Part shown: one piece after another, positions 33,975 to 41,729 of the stretch
Layout: each line of letters starts with the position of its first letter
How positions within the stretch are numbered: position 1 is the first letter of the stretch
DNA from: Sanguibacter hominis ATCC BAA-789
GTDB lineage: Bacteria > Actinomycetota > Actinomycetes > Actinomycetales > Cellulomonadaceae
Direction of reading: 5' to 3'
Length of the DNA stretch: 64,000 nucleotides
NCBI RefSeq assembly: GCF_012396185.1
Contig: NZ_JAAXOW010000001.1
Span: 1,178,001-1,242,000 of the forward strand
Translations under genes and position numbers: made by a program
Notes under the pieces: generated by a model
The model's input: only the letters and a program-made list of their open reading frames with translations
The model's database searches: none
Told to the model about the DNA's origin: nothing

Positions 33975-34880
33975 TCAGACGAGCTCGAGGCCGCGCGCCT
34001 CTTCGACGAGCGCCTCGAGGAGCGCCTCGACCGCGGCACCCGGCTCGTGCCGGCTCTTCCGGTGCCGGGCGACGATGCGGCGGCTGCCGAGCCCCGGGAG
34101 CGACACGACCTCGACCCCCTCAGGGATGCCGGACTGCAGCGCAAGCGCAGGCAGCAGCGCGGGGCCGTCGCCTGCGGCGACGAGCGTGAGCGCGATGTCG
34201 AAGTCGAAGAACGTGTGCCGCATCTGCAGCTCGACACCGAGCGCCTGCGCGACGCGCCCGAGGGCGCGCGCAGCCGCCGTCGACGGGTCTGGAGCGACCC
34301 AGCGCACGTCGGCGAGGTCGTGGAGCGAGGTCGGCGTCGGGAACGACGACGGGATGACGAGCCGCCACGGCTCGTCGAGGATCGGGATCTCACGCTGGCC
34401 GCGCGGGATGTTCGGCGCGGTGTCCTCGTCGCGCTCGTGCAGGACGACGTCGACCTCGCCCGCGCGCAGCGCGCGCAGCGCCTCCGCGTACTCCATCTCG
34501 CGGACGTGCGGCTCGACGCCCGGAGCGGACTCACGCAGCTTGAGGATCGCCGGGACGAGCGCCGCGATCGTGACCGTCTGGAAGGACGCGACCGTGACCG
34601 TCCCGCTCGCTCCGTCACCCGCCGCGGCGAGACGCTTGCGGGCCGTGACGAGCTCCGCCTCGATGTGCTCGGCTGCCTCAGCGAGGATGCGGCCCGCCTG
34701 CGTCAGGGTGACGCCGCGCGGCCCGCGATCGAGCACGGTGACACGCTCCTCGGCCTCAAGCCGGGCAATCTGCTGAGACACCGCAGAAGGGGTCACATGC
34801 AGCAGGTCTGCGGCCGCCAGGACGCCTCCAGCCCTGTGCACGGCCAAGAGGAAGGCAAGTCTCTTCGGGTCTGCGGTCAT
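33975..34880 (-). CDS. LysR-family transcriptional regulator
   Basis: The 301-residue protein has the LysR winged helix at residues 5-64 (LAFLLAVHRAGGVLAAADLL, TPSAVSQQIARLE, LTQAGRILAEAAE) and a C-terminal type-2 periplasmic-binding-like effector domain. It is divergent from the 49-residue micro-protein gene at 34990. The 109-bp gap contains an AT-rich segment (ATCAAAGAAGATTCAATTGT) where a LysR protein would be expected to bind. LysR proteins typically control themselves and the divergent gene, so the micro-protein is the likeliest target. The effector is unknown. Confidence 0.92.
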   Translation of the reverse strand: MTADPKRLAFLLAVHRAGGVLAAADLLHVTPSAVSQQIARLEAEERVTVLDRGPRGVTLTQAGRILAEAAEHIEAELVTARKRLAAAGDGASGTVTVASFQTVTIAALVPAILKLRESAPGVEPHVREMEYAEALRALRAGEVDVVLHERDEDTAPNIPRGQREIPILDEPWRLVIPSSFPTPTSLHDLADVRWVAPDPSTAAARALGRVAQALGVELQMRHTFFDFDIALTLVAAGDGPALLPALALQSGIPEGVEVVSLPGLGSRRIVARHRKSRHEPGAAVEALLEALVEEARGLELV

Positions 34881-34916
34881 GTAGCAACACTACACTGGGT
34901 ATCAAAGAAGATTCAA

Positions 34917-34945
34917 TTGTGCTTAAGCAGATTCGCGGTCAAGAT
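34917..34945 (+). promoter_or_regulatory. promoter of the second micro-protein, in the LysR divergent region
   Basis: TTGTGC at 34917-34922 and CAAGAT at 34940-34945 are 17 bp apart. The preceding AT-rich 20 bp could hold the LysR site. Confidence 0.45.
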
Positions 34946-34989
34946 AGAGGTGTTCCTCCACCGGGACGACAGAGATAAGGAGCAGAGAG

Positions 34990-35139
34990 ATGACCGCCGC
35001 ACAGCACTCCATCGCCAAGGCCGCACGTTGGTTCAAGCGTCGGGCCACGGCTACGTCGTGGGTCCACGGAGAGCACCTGCGGATCAGCCCGGCCATCACG
35101 ATGCACCAGGAGCCGTTCACCGGGATGAACGTGCGCTGA
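34990..35139 (+). CDS. basic 49-residue micro-protein divergent from the LysR gene
   Basis: ATG at 34990 is preceded by AAGGAGCAGAGAG. The translation begins MTAAQHSIAKAARWFKRRAT, continues with SWVHGEHLRIS and ends EPFTGMNVR. It is basic, without cysteines or a membrane helix. A clear terminator with T-run follows at 35190, defining a monocistronic unit. It resembles the 33735 product in size, charge and an Arg C-terminus after a Met-containing hydrophobic end, but homology is not established. Position opposite lysR suggests LysR control. Confidence 0.6.
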   Translation: MTAAQHSIAKAARWFKRRATATSWVHGEHLRISPAITMHQEPFTGMNVR

Positions 35140-35189
35140 CGCGCACCTTCACACAGGGCCGCGGGACCCCCGCCCGCGCCGCCCACGAG

Positions 35190-35217
35190 AGCCGCGACCA
35201 CATGGTCGCGGCTTTTT
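35190..35217 (+). terminator. intrinsic terminator of the second micro-protein gene
   Basis: Stem AGCCGCGACC/GGTCGCGGCT with an ACAT loop and a TTTTT run: the most canonical rho-independent terminator in the window. Confidence 0.9.
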
Positions 35218-35275
35218 CGTACCCTCGGCACCCCGGACGCGCACCCCGCCCTTCGCGAGGCAGGCCCTGCCGTCT

Positions 35276-35395
35276 GAGGTAGGGGCCTCCACGCCGAACA
35301 GGGCCGTGCAGGGCCCTACCTCACACGGGCGGCCCTACCTCGCGCGCAGGGCCCTACCTCGGGACCGGCCCCCACCTCGGGACCGGCCCCACCTC
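35276..35395. repeat. tandem GGCCCTACCTC repeats with an 18-19-bp period
   Basis: GGCCC(C)(T)ACCTC occurs at 35312, 35331, 35350, 35367 and 35385, an 18-19-bp period. An inverted copy (GAGGTAGGGGCC) lies at 35276-35287. The intervening bases differ, so the conserved part is the 11-12-bp core. The array fills the 190 bp between the micro-protein terminator and the hairpin at the end of the oxidoreductase gene. It could be a multi-site protein target or a neutral tandem array. Confidence 0.75.
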
Positions 35396-35407
35396 GCGTG
35401 CGGGCGC

Positions 35408-35447
35408 ACCCTGGCGGGCGGCGCTGCTCGGCGCCGCCCGCCAGGGT
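35408..35447 (-). terminator. stem-loop at the stop codon of the NDH-2-like gene
   Basis: A perfect 16-bp stem ACCCTGGCGGGCGGCG/CGCCGCCCGCCAGGGT with an 8-nt loop touches the stop codon of the minus-strand gene. Confidence 0.7.
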
Positions 35448-36592
35448 CAGGCGAGGCCCAGGATCTCCTCGATCGGGCCAGTCATGAGGTCGGCGCCCTT
35501 GATCCGCGCAGTCTCCTCGCTGCCGAGGACGACGCGCTTCCCGTCGGGCTGCTGCAGCTGCGACGCCCCGCCCGTCGGCCCGAGGGGCACCACGATCTGC
35601 TCGCGCGCGGCCGTGTAGGTCGCGGTCGGGTTCTCACCGGCGATGAGCGAGCGGATGTTGGCGGCCGCCACGTGCGCGTGGGCGATGGCCGCCTGTGCGC
35701 GCTTGGACTCGGGGACGTCCGTGACGTCGCCGACCGCGAACACCGTCTCGAAGCCCTCGACCTGCATCGTGGGCTGGACGGCGAGCCGGCCGTCGCCGCG
35801 GCGCACGTTCGCGAACGCGGCGTCGAGGTAGTCGGACTCCTGCTGGTTGCCGAAGCACCGGAACCACATCTGCGCGTCGATGCGCTGCCCGTCGGTCGTG
35901 TGGACGGTGAAGTCGTGCAGCGTGCCGACGTCGCCGGACGGCCAGTAGGCGAGCTGCCGCCCGAGGATGAAGTGCACGCCTGCGGCCTCGAGCTGCTCGT
36001 GGAGCGCGGTGCGGAACTCGGGCAGGTAGGCGGGGCTCGGGAGGATGTCGAACTCTCGCTCGACCATCGTGATGTTGAGGTGCGGGAACGCGTGCAGCAG
36101 CTCGCCGGCGAGCTCGACGCCCACGGGCCCGCCGCCGACGAGAAGGACGTCGCGCGTCACCGCGAGCGCCTCCCGCAGCCGCGCGAGACGCGAGCGCGCG
36201 ACCCAGGCCTGCTGCTCGATGTACTTGGCGGGGAACGGGTACGTGGTGCCGGTCGCGAGGACGAGGTAGTCGGCGTCGAGCGTCGAGACGGGCGAGATCC
36301 GCACCTGGGTCGGCGTGACGAGCCGCGCGGTGTCGTGGATGACGCGGCCGCGCTCGAGCAGCTTGTCGTAGGAGTGGAAGACCTTGTCCTCCCACGCCTC
36401 GTCGACGGTGGCGCGCAGCGTCGCGACCGCGTGGACGAAGTGGTCCTTCGGCTCGACGACGGTGACATCGGCGACCGCGTCGAGCTCGCGTGCGACGGTG
36501 GCGCCGGCGTAGCCTCCGCCGACGACGACGACGCGAGGCTCGCGGGGGGCGTCGGCCGGTGCGGACTGGGTGGCAGGTGCGAGCTCGGACAT
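35447..36592 (-). CDS. FAD-dependent pyridine-nucleotide oxidoreductase, NDH-2/AIF-like
   Basis: The 381-residue protein has an N-terminal FAD motif VVVVGGGYAGATVARELD (about residues 21-38), a central NAD(P)H motif VLLVGGGPVGVELAGELL (about 148-165), and the FAD-binding ending TVFAVGDVTDV. It resembles type II NADH dehydrogenases and the AIFM2/FSP1 group, which pass electrons from NAD(P)H to quinones at the membrane. It has no long C-terminal membrane anchor. It begins one base after the YwiC-like membrane gene, so the two are coupled. Confidence 0.88.
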   Translation of the reverse strand: MSELAPATQSAPADAPREPRVVVVGGGYAGATVARELDAVADVTVVEPKDHFVHAVATLRATVDEAWEDKVFHSYDKLLERGRVIHDTARLVTPTQVRISPVSTLDADYLVLATGTTYPFPAKYIEQQAWVARSRLARLREALAVTRDVLLVGGGPVGVELAGELLHAFPHLNITMVEREFDILPSPAYLPEFRTALHEQLEAAGVHFILGRQLAYWPSGDVGTLHDFTVHTTDGQRIDAQMWFRCFGNQQESDYLDAAFANVRRGDGRLAVQPTMQVEGFETVFAVGDVTDVPESKRAQAAIAHAHVAAANIRSLIAGENPTATYTAAREQIVVPLGPTGGASQLQQPDGKRVVLGSEETARIKGADLMTGPIEEILGLA

Positions 36593-36593
36593 C

Positions 36594-37424
36594 TCAGACG
36601 ACCTTTACGAGCAGAAGGACGGTCAACGTCGCCGAGACGAGGATCTCGCCGACCCCGACCTGCTTGGGCGTCGCACCGGTCCGGGGCACGGCCAGCGCGC
36701 GGAGCAGCAGGATCACGTTGAGAGCGACCAGCAGCCCTAGGTCGAGCGTAGCGACCTGGGAGCCTGTTGCGCCCGGGACCATCCGTCCCGCGATCGCGGC
36801 GGCCGCGAGCGGCAGGGGGACCATCGCCGCGTGGTAGGCGAGCGACAGCGCGAGGTAGGTGCGGTTGCCGCGTTCCCTGATGATCGTCTTGACGTAGAAC
36901 GCGGTGCCGACGAAGTACGCGAGGACGAGGACGGTCGCGAGCCAGACGGCGGGCCACCCGTCCGCCGGGCCGTGTCCGGCGTCGTACGCGACGGGCAGCA
37001 TGAGGCACGCGGCCGTGACGGAGACGGCGTCGTTGAGCAGGGAGCGGTCCTTGCGACGGTGGGAGCACCACAGGGAGACGAGGAGCAGCGGCAGGAAGAC
37101 GGGAACCCAGCGCAGGAGTCGCGGCTCGGCGAGCGCGACGACGGCGCCGAGCGGTGCGCTCGCGAGGACGTAGGCGCGCACGGGCGGGAAGTAGCGGGCC
37201 TTGCGACGCGAGCGGAGCCACTGGCCGGTCGCGAAGAAGGCGAAGTATCCGACGAACCACAGGAGCGCGAGGGGGACGTGCACCCAGGCGCCACCGGAGG
37301 CTGCGACGCCGACGAGGAGCGGCACGACGAGCATCGCCCAGGCTCCGTGCTGGTCTGGGATCCAGCCGCGCGGAGGTTTCCGACGACGTCGCTCCGTCGC
37401 GCGTGGGGTCGTCACCGACATCAT
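36594..37424 (-). CDS. YwiC-like integral membrane protein
   Basis: The 276-residue protein has a basic N-terminus followed by the family motif PDQHGAWAMLVVPLLVG and about eight helices. The YwiC-like family is uncharacterised. In B. subtilis ywiC lies near anaerobic respiration genes, but no role is proven. Here it is coupled to an NDH-2-like oxidoreductase, consistent with a respiratory context. The second Met codon, adjacent to the first, is an alternative start. Confidence 0.87.
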   Translation of the reverse strand: MMSVTTPRATERRRRKPPRGWIPDQHGAWAMLVVPLLVGVAASGGAWVHVPLALLWFVGYFAFFATGQWLRSRRKARYFPPVRAYVLASAPLGAVVALAEPRLLRWVPVFLPLLLVSLWCSHRRKDRSLLNDAVSVTAACLMLPVAYDAGHGPADGWPAVWLATVLVLAYFVGTAFYVKTIIRERGNRTYLALSLAYHAAMVPLPLAAAAIAGRMVPGATGSQVATLDLGLLVALNVILLLRALAVPRTGATPKQVGVGEILVSATLTVLLLVKVV

Positions 37425-37514
37425 GACGACACCATCTCATGAAACGTCAGAATCTCTGCACGGCGTCGTGACGCAGCGGTCATGTCTCGTCGCTCACAAC
37501 CCGGCAAAACATCC

Positions 37515-37520
37515 TATGAT
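37515..37520 (+). promoter_or_regulatory. -10 element upstream of the AspT-type transporter
   Basis: TATGAT, a near-consensus -10 hexamer, lies 60 bp before the GTG start. No clear -35 is seen at 17 bp. Confidence 0.4.
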
Positions 37521-37579
37521 TCGCCCTCGTGACCCTCTAGCGTTGACACCAGATCCCCCACACCTTCCCGGAGCTGACC

Positions 37580-39157
37580 GTGTCCGCCGTGCTGGACCTC
37601 CTCGCACAGTCCCCCGTCCTGACCGTCTTCCTGGTCGTCGCGCTCGGCACCGCCCTCGGCACCGTGCCGTTCGGGCCCCTACGGTTCGGCGCCGCCGGCG
37701 CGCTCTTCGTCGGCCTCGCCGTGGGCGCAGCGGACCCCCGCCTCGGCGAAGGCCTCGGGCTCCTGTCCACCCTCGGCCTCGCGCTGTTCGTCTACTGCGT
37801 CGGCCTCGCCGCCGGCTCCACGTTCTTCCGCGACCTGCGTCGGCAGTGGCCCCTCATGGTCGTCACCGTCGTCGCGATCGTCGCCTCCGCCGGTGTCGCG
37901 AGCATCGCCGGCAAGGCCTTCGGCTTCGGCAGCGAGGTCGCCGCCGGGATGTTCACCGGAGCGCTCACCGCGACCCCCGCTCTCGCCGCCGCGACCGAGG
38001 CCGCCGGCAACAACAACCCCGCAGTCGGCTATTCGCTCGGCTACCCGGTCGGCGTGACCGTCGCGATCCTCGTCGTCGCCTCGACGGTGCGTCGCATGTG
38101 GGACGCCCGCCGTGACCCCGCCTCAGCCTCGGGCGCCGGCCTGTACGCGACGACCGTCGAGGTCGAGCGCCAGACCTGGCTCGGAGAGATCCCCGGCTTC
38201 GACGCGCAGGAGGTCCGCATGTCCTACCTCGCGCGCGGCGGCCGCACCCGCGTCGTCGCACCCGACGACGAGCTGCGCCCCGGCGACCAGGTCGTCGTCG
38301 TCGGCCCGGCCGACGCCGTCGCGCTCGCCGTCGAGCACCTCGGCCGCGAGGTCGAGATGCACCTCGCGGACGACCGCCGGTCCGTCGACTACCGCCGCGT
38401 CGTCGTCTCCAACCGCCGCATCGCCGGCCGCACCGTCGGCGACCTCGACCTGCCCGGCCGGTACGGCGGCGTCATCACGCGGGTCCGCCGCGGCGACGCC
38501 GACCTCCTCGCGAAGGACGACCTCGTCCTCGAGCTCGGCGACCGCGTCCTGCCCGTCGTGCCGCGCGACCGCCTCAAGGAAGTGCGCAAGCTCCTCGGCG
38601 ACTCCGAGCGTCACGTCTCCGAGATCGACGCCCTCACGATGGGCATCGGCATGGCCGTCGGCCTGCTGGCAGGGCTCGTGTCGATCCCGCTCCCCGGCGG
38701 CGTCGTCTTCTCCCTCGGGTCCGCTGCCGGCCCGCTCCTCGTCGGGATGATCCTCGGCGGGCTCGAGCGCACCGGTCCCGTCGTCTGGGGCATGCCCCAC
38801 GCCGCCAACCTCACGATCCGGCAGCTCGGCCTCGTGCTGTTCCTGGCCGCCGTCGGCCTCTCCTCCGGCCAGGACTTCGCGGCGCGGGCGTTCTCGCTCG
38901 AAGGGCTCGCGGTCGGCGCGTCCGCAGCCGCCGTCGTCGCGGTCGCCGCCCTGGTCCTGTACGCCGGTGCGCACCGGCTCGGCATCAGCGCGCAACGCAC
39001 GTCCGGAGCGTTCGCCGGGCTCCTCGGCCAGCCCGTCATCCTCGCCGACGCCAACTCCCGCATCATGGACGACCGCATCGACGCCGGGTACGCCGCCACC
39101 TTCGCCCTCGGCATCGTCGTGAAGATCCTCCTGGTCCAGATCCTCGTCGTGCTGTAG
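37580..39157 (+). CDS. AspT/YidE/YbjL-type transporter with two TrkA-C domains
   Basis: The 525-residue protein has the family's duplicated layout: five helices, two RCK/TrkA C-terminal domains at about residues 190-345 (DDELRPGDQVVVVG, LELGDRVLPVVP), then a second helical set. The AspT-type signature GALTATPALAAA is in the first half and GAFAGLLGQPVILADANS in the second. AspT exchanges aspartate for alanine; substrates of most relatives are unknown. The GTG start at 37580 follows CCGGAGCTGACC. It is a single gene. Confidence 0.88.
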   Translation: MSAVLDLLAQSPVLTVFLVVALGTALGTVPFGPLRFGAAGALFVGLAVGAADPRLGEGLGLLSTLGLALFVYCVGLAAGSTFFRDLRRQWPLMVVTVVAIVASAGVASIAGKAFGFGSEVAAGMFTGALTATPALAAATEAAGNNNPAVGYSLGYPVGVTVAILVVASTVRRMWDARRDPASASGAGLYATTVEVERQTWLGEIPGFDAQEVRMSYLARGGRTRVVAPDDELRPGDQVVVVGPADAVALAVEHLGREVEMHLADDRRSVDYRRVVVSNRRIAGRTVGDLDLPGRYGGVITRVRRGDADLLAKDDLVLELGDRVLPVVPRDRLKEVRKLLGDSERHVSEIDALTMGIGMAVGLLAGLVSIPLPGGVVFSLGSAAGPLLVGMILGGLERTGPVVWGMPHAANLTIRQLGLVLFLAAVGLSSGQDFAARAFSLEGLAVGASAAAVVAVAALVLYAGAHRLGISAQRTSGAFAGLLGQPVILADANSRIMDDRIDAGYAATFALGIVVKILLVQILVVL

Positions 39158-39228
39158 CGGCGCCACCAGCCACGACACACCCCGGACCGGTACGCTTCAG
39201 GCGACACTCGACGGAGTCCGGAGGCACC

Positions 39229-40188
39229 GTGACCGACAAGCTGACCATCGCGGCGATCGTCCCTTGCCACGACGAGGAGGTCGCGATCGGCAAGGTCGTC
39301 GACGACCTGCACGCGGCGGTGCCGGGCATCGACGTCTATGTCTACGACAACCGCTCGACGGACCGCACCGCCGAGGTCGCAGCCGCGCACGGTGCGATCG
39401 TGCGGTGCGAGGACACCAAGGGCAAGGGCAACGTCGTGCGGCGCGCGTTCGCCGACATCGACGCCGACGTCTACCTCATGATCGACGGCGACGACACGTA
39501 CGACGCGAGCGCCGCCCCGGAGCTGATCCGCACGCTCCTCGAGGGGCCGTACGACCAGGTCCTCGGCTGCCGTGCTGACGACCCGGCGGCCTCGGCCCAC
39601 CGTCCAGGCCACGCCCGCGGCAACGCCGCGTTCAACAAGGTCGTCGGGCTGCTCTTCGGCGCCAAGGTCACCGACATGTTCTCCGGGTACCGCGTCTTCT
39701 CACGTCGATTCGTCAAGTCGTTCCCCGCGCTCTCGCGCGAGTTCGAGATCGAGACGGAGCTGACGATCCACTCGATGGCGCTGCGCGTCCCGCAGCGTGA
39801 GGTCGAGGTCGGGTTCAAGGAACGGCCCGAGGGCTCCGCCTCGAAGCTGCGCACAGTACGCGACGGGTTGAGGATCGTCTGGGCGCTTGCGCGCATGCTC
39901 GTCCACGAGCGCCCGTTCGCGATCTACGGCGGGGTCGCGGCCCTCCTTCTCGTGGCGTCCCTCGCGCTCGGCATCCCGGTCGTCTACGAGTTCACGCAGA
40001 CAGGTCTCGTCGAGCGATTCCCGACGGCGATCCTCGCGTCGAGCCTCGCGATCCTCGGCGTCCTCTCCGGGGCTGTGGGGCTGCTGCTCACGGGCGTGCT
40101 GCGGCTCCGTCGGGAGTCGATGCGTCTCGCCTATCTGCGCCTGCCGCCCGTGCCGACGCCGGCCGAGGAGCCCCTCGCCACCCGATGA
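39229..40188 (+). CDS. family 2 glycosyltransferase, dolichol-phosphate-mannose-synthase-like, with C-terminal membrane helices
   Basis: The 319-residue protein has a GT-A fold at its start: AAIVPCHDEEVAIGKVV, VYVYDNRSTDRTAE, MIDGDDTYDA with the metal-binding DGD, and a later acceptor-binding FSGYRVFSRRF. Two helices (AIYGGVAALLLVASLALGIPV and ILASSLAILGVLSGAVGLLL) anchor the C-terminus. Such enzymes transfer a sugar from a nucleotide donor to a polyprenyl phosphate. GGAGG precedes the GTG. The last 101 bp overlap the 3' end of the membrane protein gene on the other strand. Confidence 0.9.
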   Translation: MTDKLTIAAIVPCHDEEVAIGKVVDDLHAAVPGIDVYVYDNRSTDRTAEVAAAHGAIVRCEDTKGKGNVVRRAFADIDADVYLMIDGDDTYDASAAPELIRTLLEGPYDQVLGCRADDPAASAHRPGHARGNAAFNKVVGLLFGAKVTDMFSGYRVFSRRFVKSFPALSREFEIETELTIHSMALRVPQREVEVGFKERPEGSASKLRTVRDGLRIVWALARMLVHERPFAIYGGVAALLLVASLALGIPVVYEFTQTGLVERFPTAILASSLAILGVLSGAVGLLLTGVLRLRRESMRLAYLRLPPVPTPAEEPLATR

Positions 40189-41515
40189 CGAGGGCGGCGA
40201 CGAGGATCGCCGTCGCGGCGCCCAGGCTCCGGTGGGTGAAGAACGCGTGGATCTGGCTGTGGTTGCGCAGGAACTCGTACCAGACGACGACGAGCAGGGC
40301 AGGAGCGGCGAGTGCGGCGACAGTCGTCCAGCCGCCACGTGCCGCTACGCCCGCGCGCAGGTCCGTACGCCGGAGCACCACCGTGACCACGAGAGCCACG
40401 ACGATCACGACGGCGGCCCACAGGCCCACGGTCATCGCCCAGTAGCCGAGATTCTTGCCGAGCGAGCCGAGCGGCACGTCGCTGAGCTCGATGGCCGCCC
40501 CGGTGAAGGTCGTGTCGCCGTCGATCCGGAAGCGCGCCGTCCGAAGCACGTCGTCGACCACGCCGTCCACGCCGACGTATGCCGTCGCGTACACCCACCG
40601 CGATGCCCAGGAGACCCCGTATCCGGCGCACCACGCGACAGCGCCACCCGCGGCGGCGGTCAGCACGGCGCCGGCGGGGCTGGCGGTCCGTCGCCCTGCC
40701 GCCCACGCGGACCACGCGCGCAGCCCCACGGCGAACACCGTGAGCGCCCACGACGTGCTGGGCACCGTGAGGAGGTCCACGAACACGAACGCCGACGCCG
40801 CCGCGGCAGCTGCGGGAACCACCCAGCGCCGCGGGACGAGCAGGACCAGGGCGGCGCCCGCGAGCGCGACGGACTCCGAGACGGCCATCGTGTAGGCGAG
40901 CGGCGTCGTCGTGACGTTCGACGTGAGCACGTACGTGCCGACGAGCGCTGCTGCTGCAAGGCCGCCAGCACGGCGCAGCACCCCGTGTGCGAGACCTGCG
41001 AGCGCGCCGACGAGCAGTATCGCGCTGCCCGTCTGAGCGGCGACGATGCCGCCGAGCGCAAGGAGGGGGCGCGCGACGATCGAGTAGCCCGACCAGTACC
41101 GGATGTAGCCGAACGCCTCGCCCCGGTCGGGATCAGCGAAGGGGCCGTCCGTGGCGAGGTTCCCGAAGTAGGCGCCGAGCTTCTCGCACTCGCCCGGCCC
41201 GCGGGGCACCATCGTCATCCTGTCGACCAGGCTCGTGGTCGACGACGTCGGGAGGACGCCGCTCGTCGTGCTCAGGCACTGCGTGTACCCGTCGAGGCGC
41301 CCACCGAGCGGGTTGTCGGGGTAGACGTCGGCTAGGCGCCCTGCGGCGAGGTCGGCTGAGACGTGGCGGACGATCGGGGCGTCCGGGATCGCGTAGGTCG
41401 CCGCGAAGAGGCCGACGAGCACGAGGTGCGCGCCGAGGATCGCCACGAGGGTGCGCAGGCTGGCTCCTGCCAGCCTGCGCCACGGGATCGGTCGGCGGGG
41501 GCCGTCGGTGGGCAC
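40088..41515 (-). CDS. large multi-pass membrane protein, unknown function
   Basis: The 475-residue protein has about ten helices and an outer loop near residues 55-125 with cysteines in TQCLST and GECEKL. The layout resembles polyprenyl-phosphate-sugar-dependent glycosyltransferases of the GT-C kind, which would suit the GT2 neighbour, but no catalytic motif was proven. GTG at 41515 has GAGGAG upstream. Starts further upstream lie before a TACGAT -10 box at 41599-41604 and would not be transcribed from it. Its last 101 bp overlap the glycosyltransferase gene. Confidence 0.75.
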   Translation of the reverse strand: MPTDGPRRPIPWRRLAGASLRTLVAILGAHLVLVGLFAATYAIPDAPIVRHVSADLAAGRLADVYPDNPLGGRLDGYTQCLSTTSGVLPTSSTTSLVDRMTMVPRGPGECEKLGAYFGNLATDGPFADPDRGEAFGYIRYWSGYSIVARPLLALGGIVAAQTGSAILLVGALAGLAHGVLRRAGGLAAAALVGTYVLTSNVTTTPLAYTMAVSESVALAGAALVLLVPRRWVVPAAAAAASAFVFVDLLTVPSTSWALTVFAVGLRAWSAWAAGRRTASPAGAVLTAAAGGAVAWCAGYGVSWASRWVYATAYVGVDGVVDDVLRTARFRIDGDTTFTGAAIELSDVPLGSLGKNLGYWAMTVGLWAAVVIVVALVVTVVLRRTDLRAGVAARGGWTTVAALAAPALLVVVWYEFLRNHSQIHAFFTHRSLGAATAILVAALVIGWRGAPRPASARAAGADRRDASTPDGAAARP

Positions 41516-41583
41516 GGGAGGCAGCTCCTCGGTCGTCGTGCGGGCCGGGGTCCCGGACCTGGTGCGGCCAGGCGGCGAACCCG

Positions 41584-41614
41584 CCCAGGCCGGTACAGAT
41601 CGTATCGGCCTGGG
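41584..41614 (-). promoter_or_regulatory. promoter with flanking inverted repeat
   Basis: On the minus strand TACGAT (41604-41599) is a good -10 hexamer. It is framed by perfect 9-bp arms CCCAGGCCG/CGGCCTGGG (41584-41592, 41606-41614). A protein bound to the dyad would cover the -10 region. Confidence 0.5.
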
Positions 41615-41683
41615 CAGACGCCCCGCTGGCGCCGCCCGATCGCCGTCGAACCATGTCAGGTCGGCACCGGCAGCACGCACAGA

Positions 41684-41718
41684 GACGGCCCCCACACGGG
41701 TCGCGTGCGAGGGCCGTC
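41684..41718 (-). terminator. stem-loop after dcuB
   Basis: Arms GACGGCCC/GGGCCGTC enclose a 19-nt loop that can itself fold. It lies 12 bp beyond the dcuB stop. Confidence 0.6.
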
Positions 41719-41729
41719 CTGTCAGCGGG

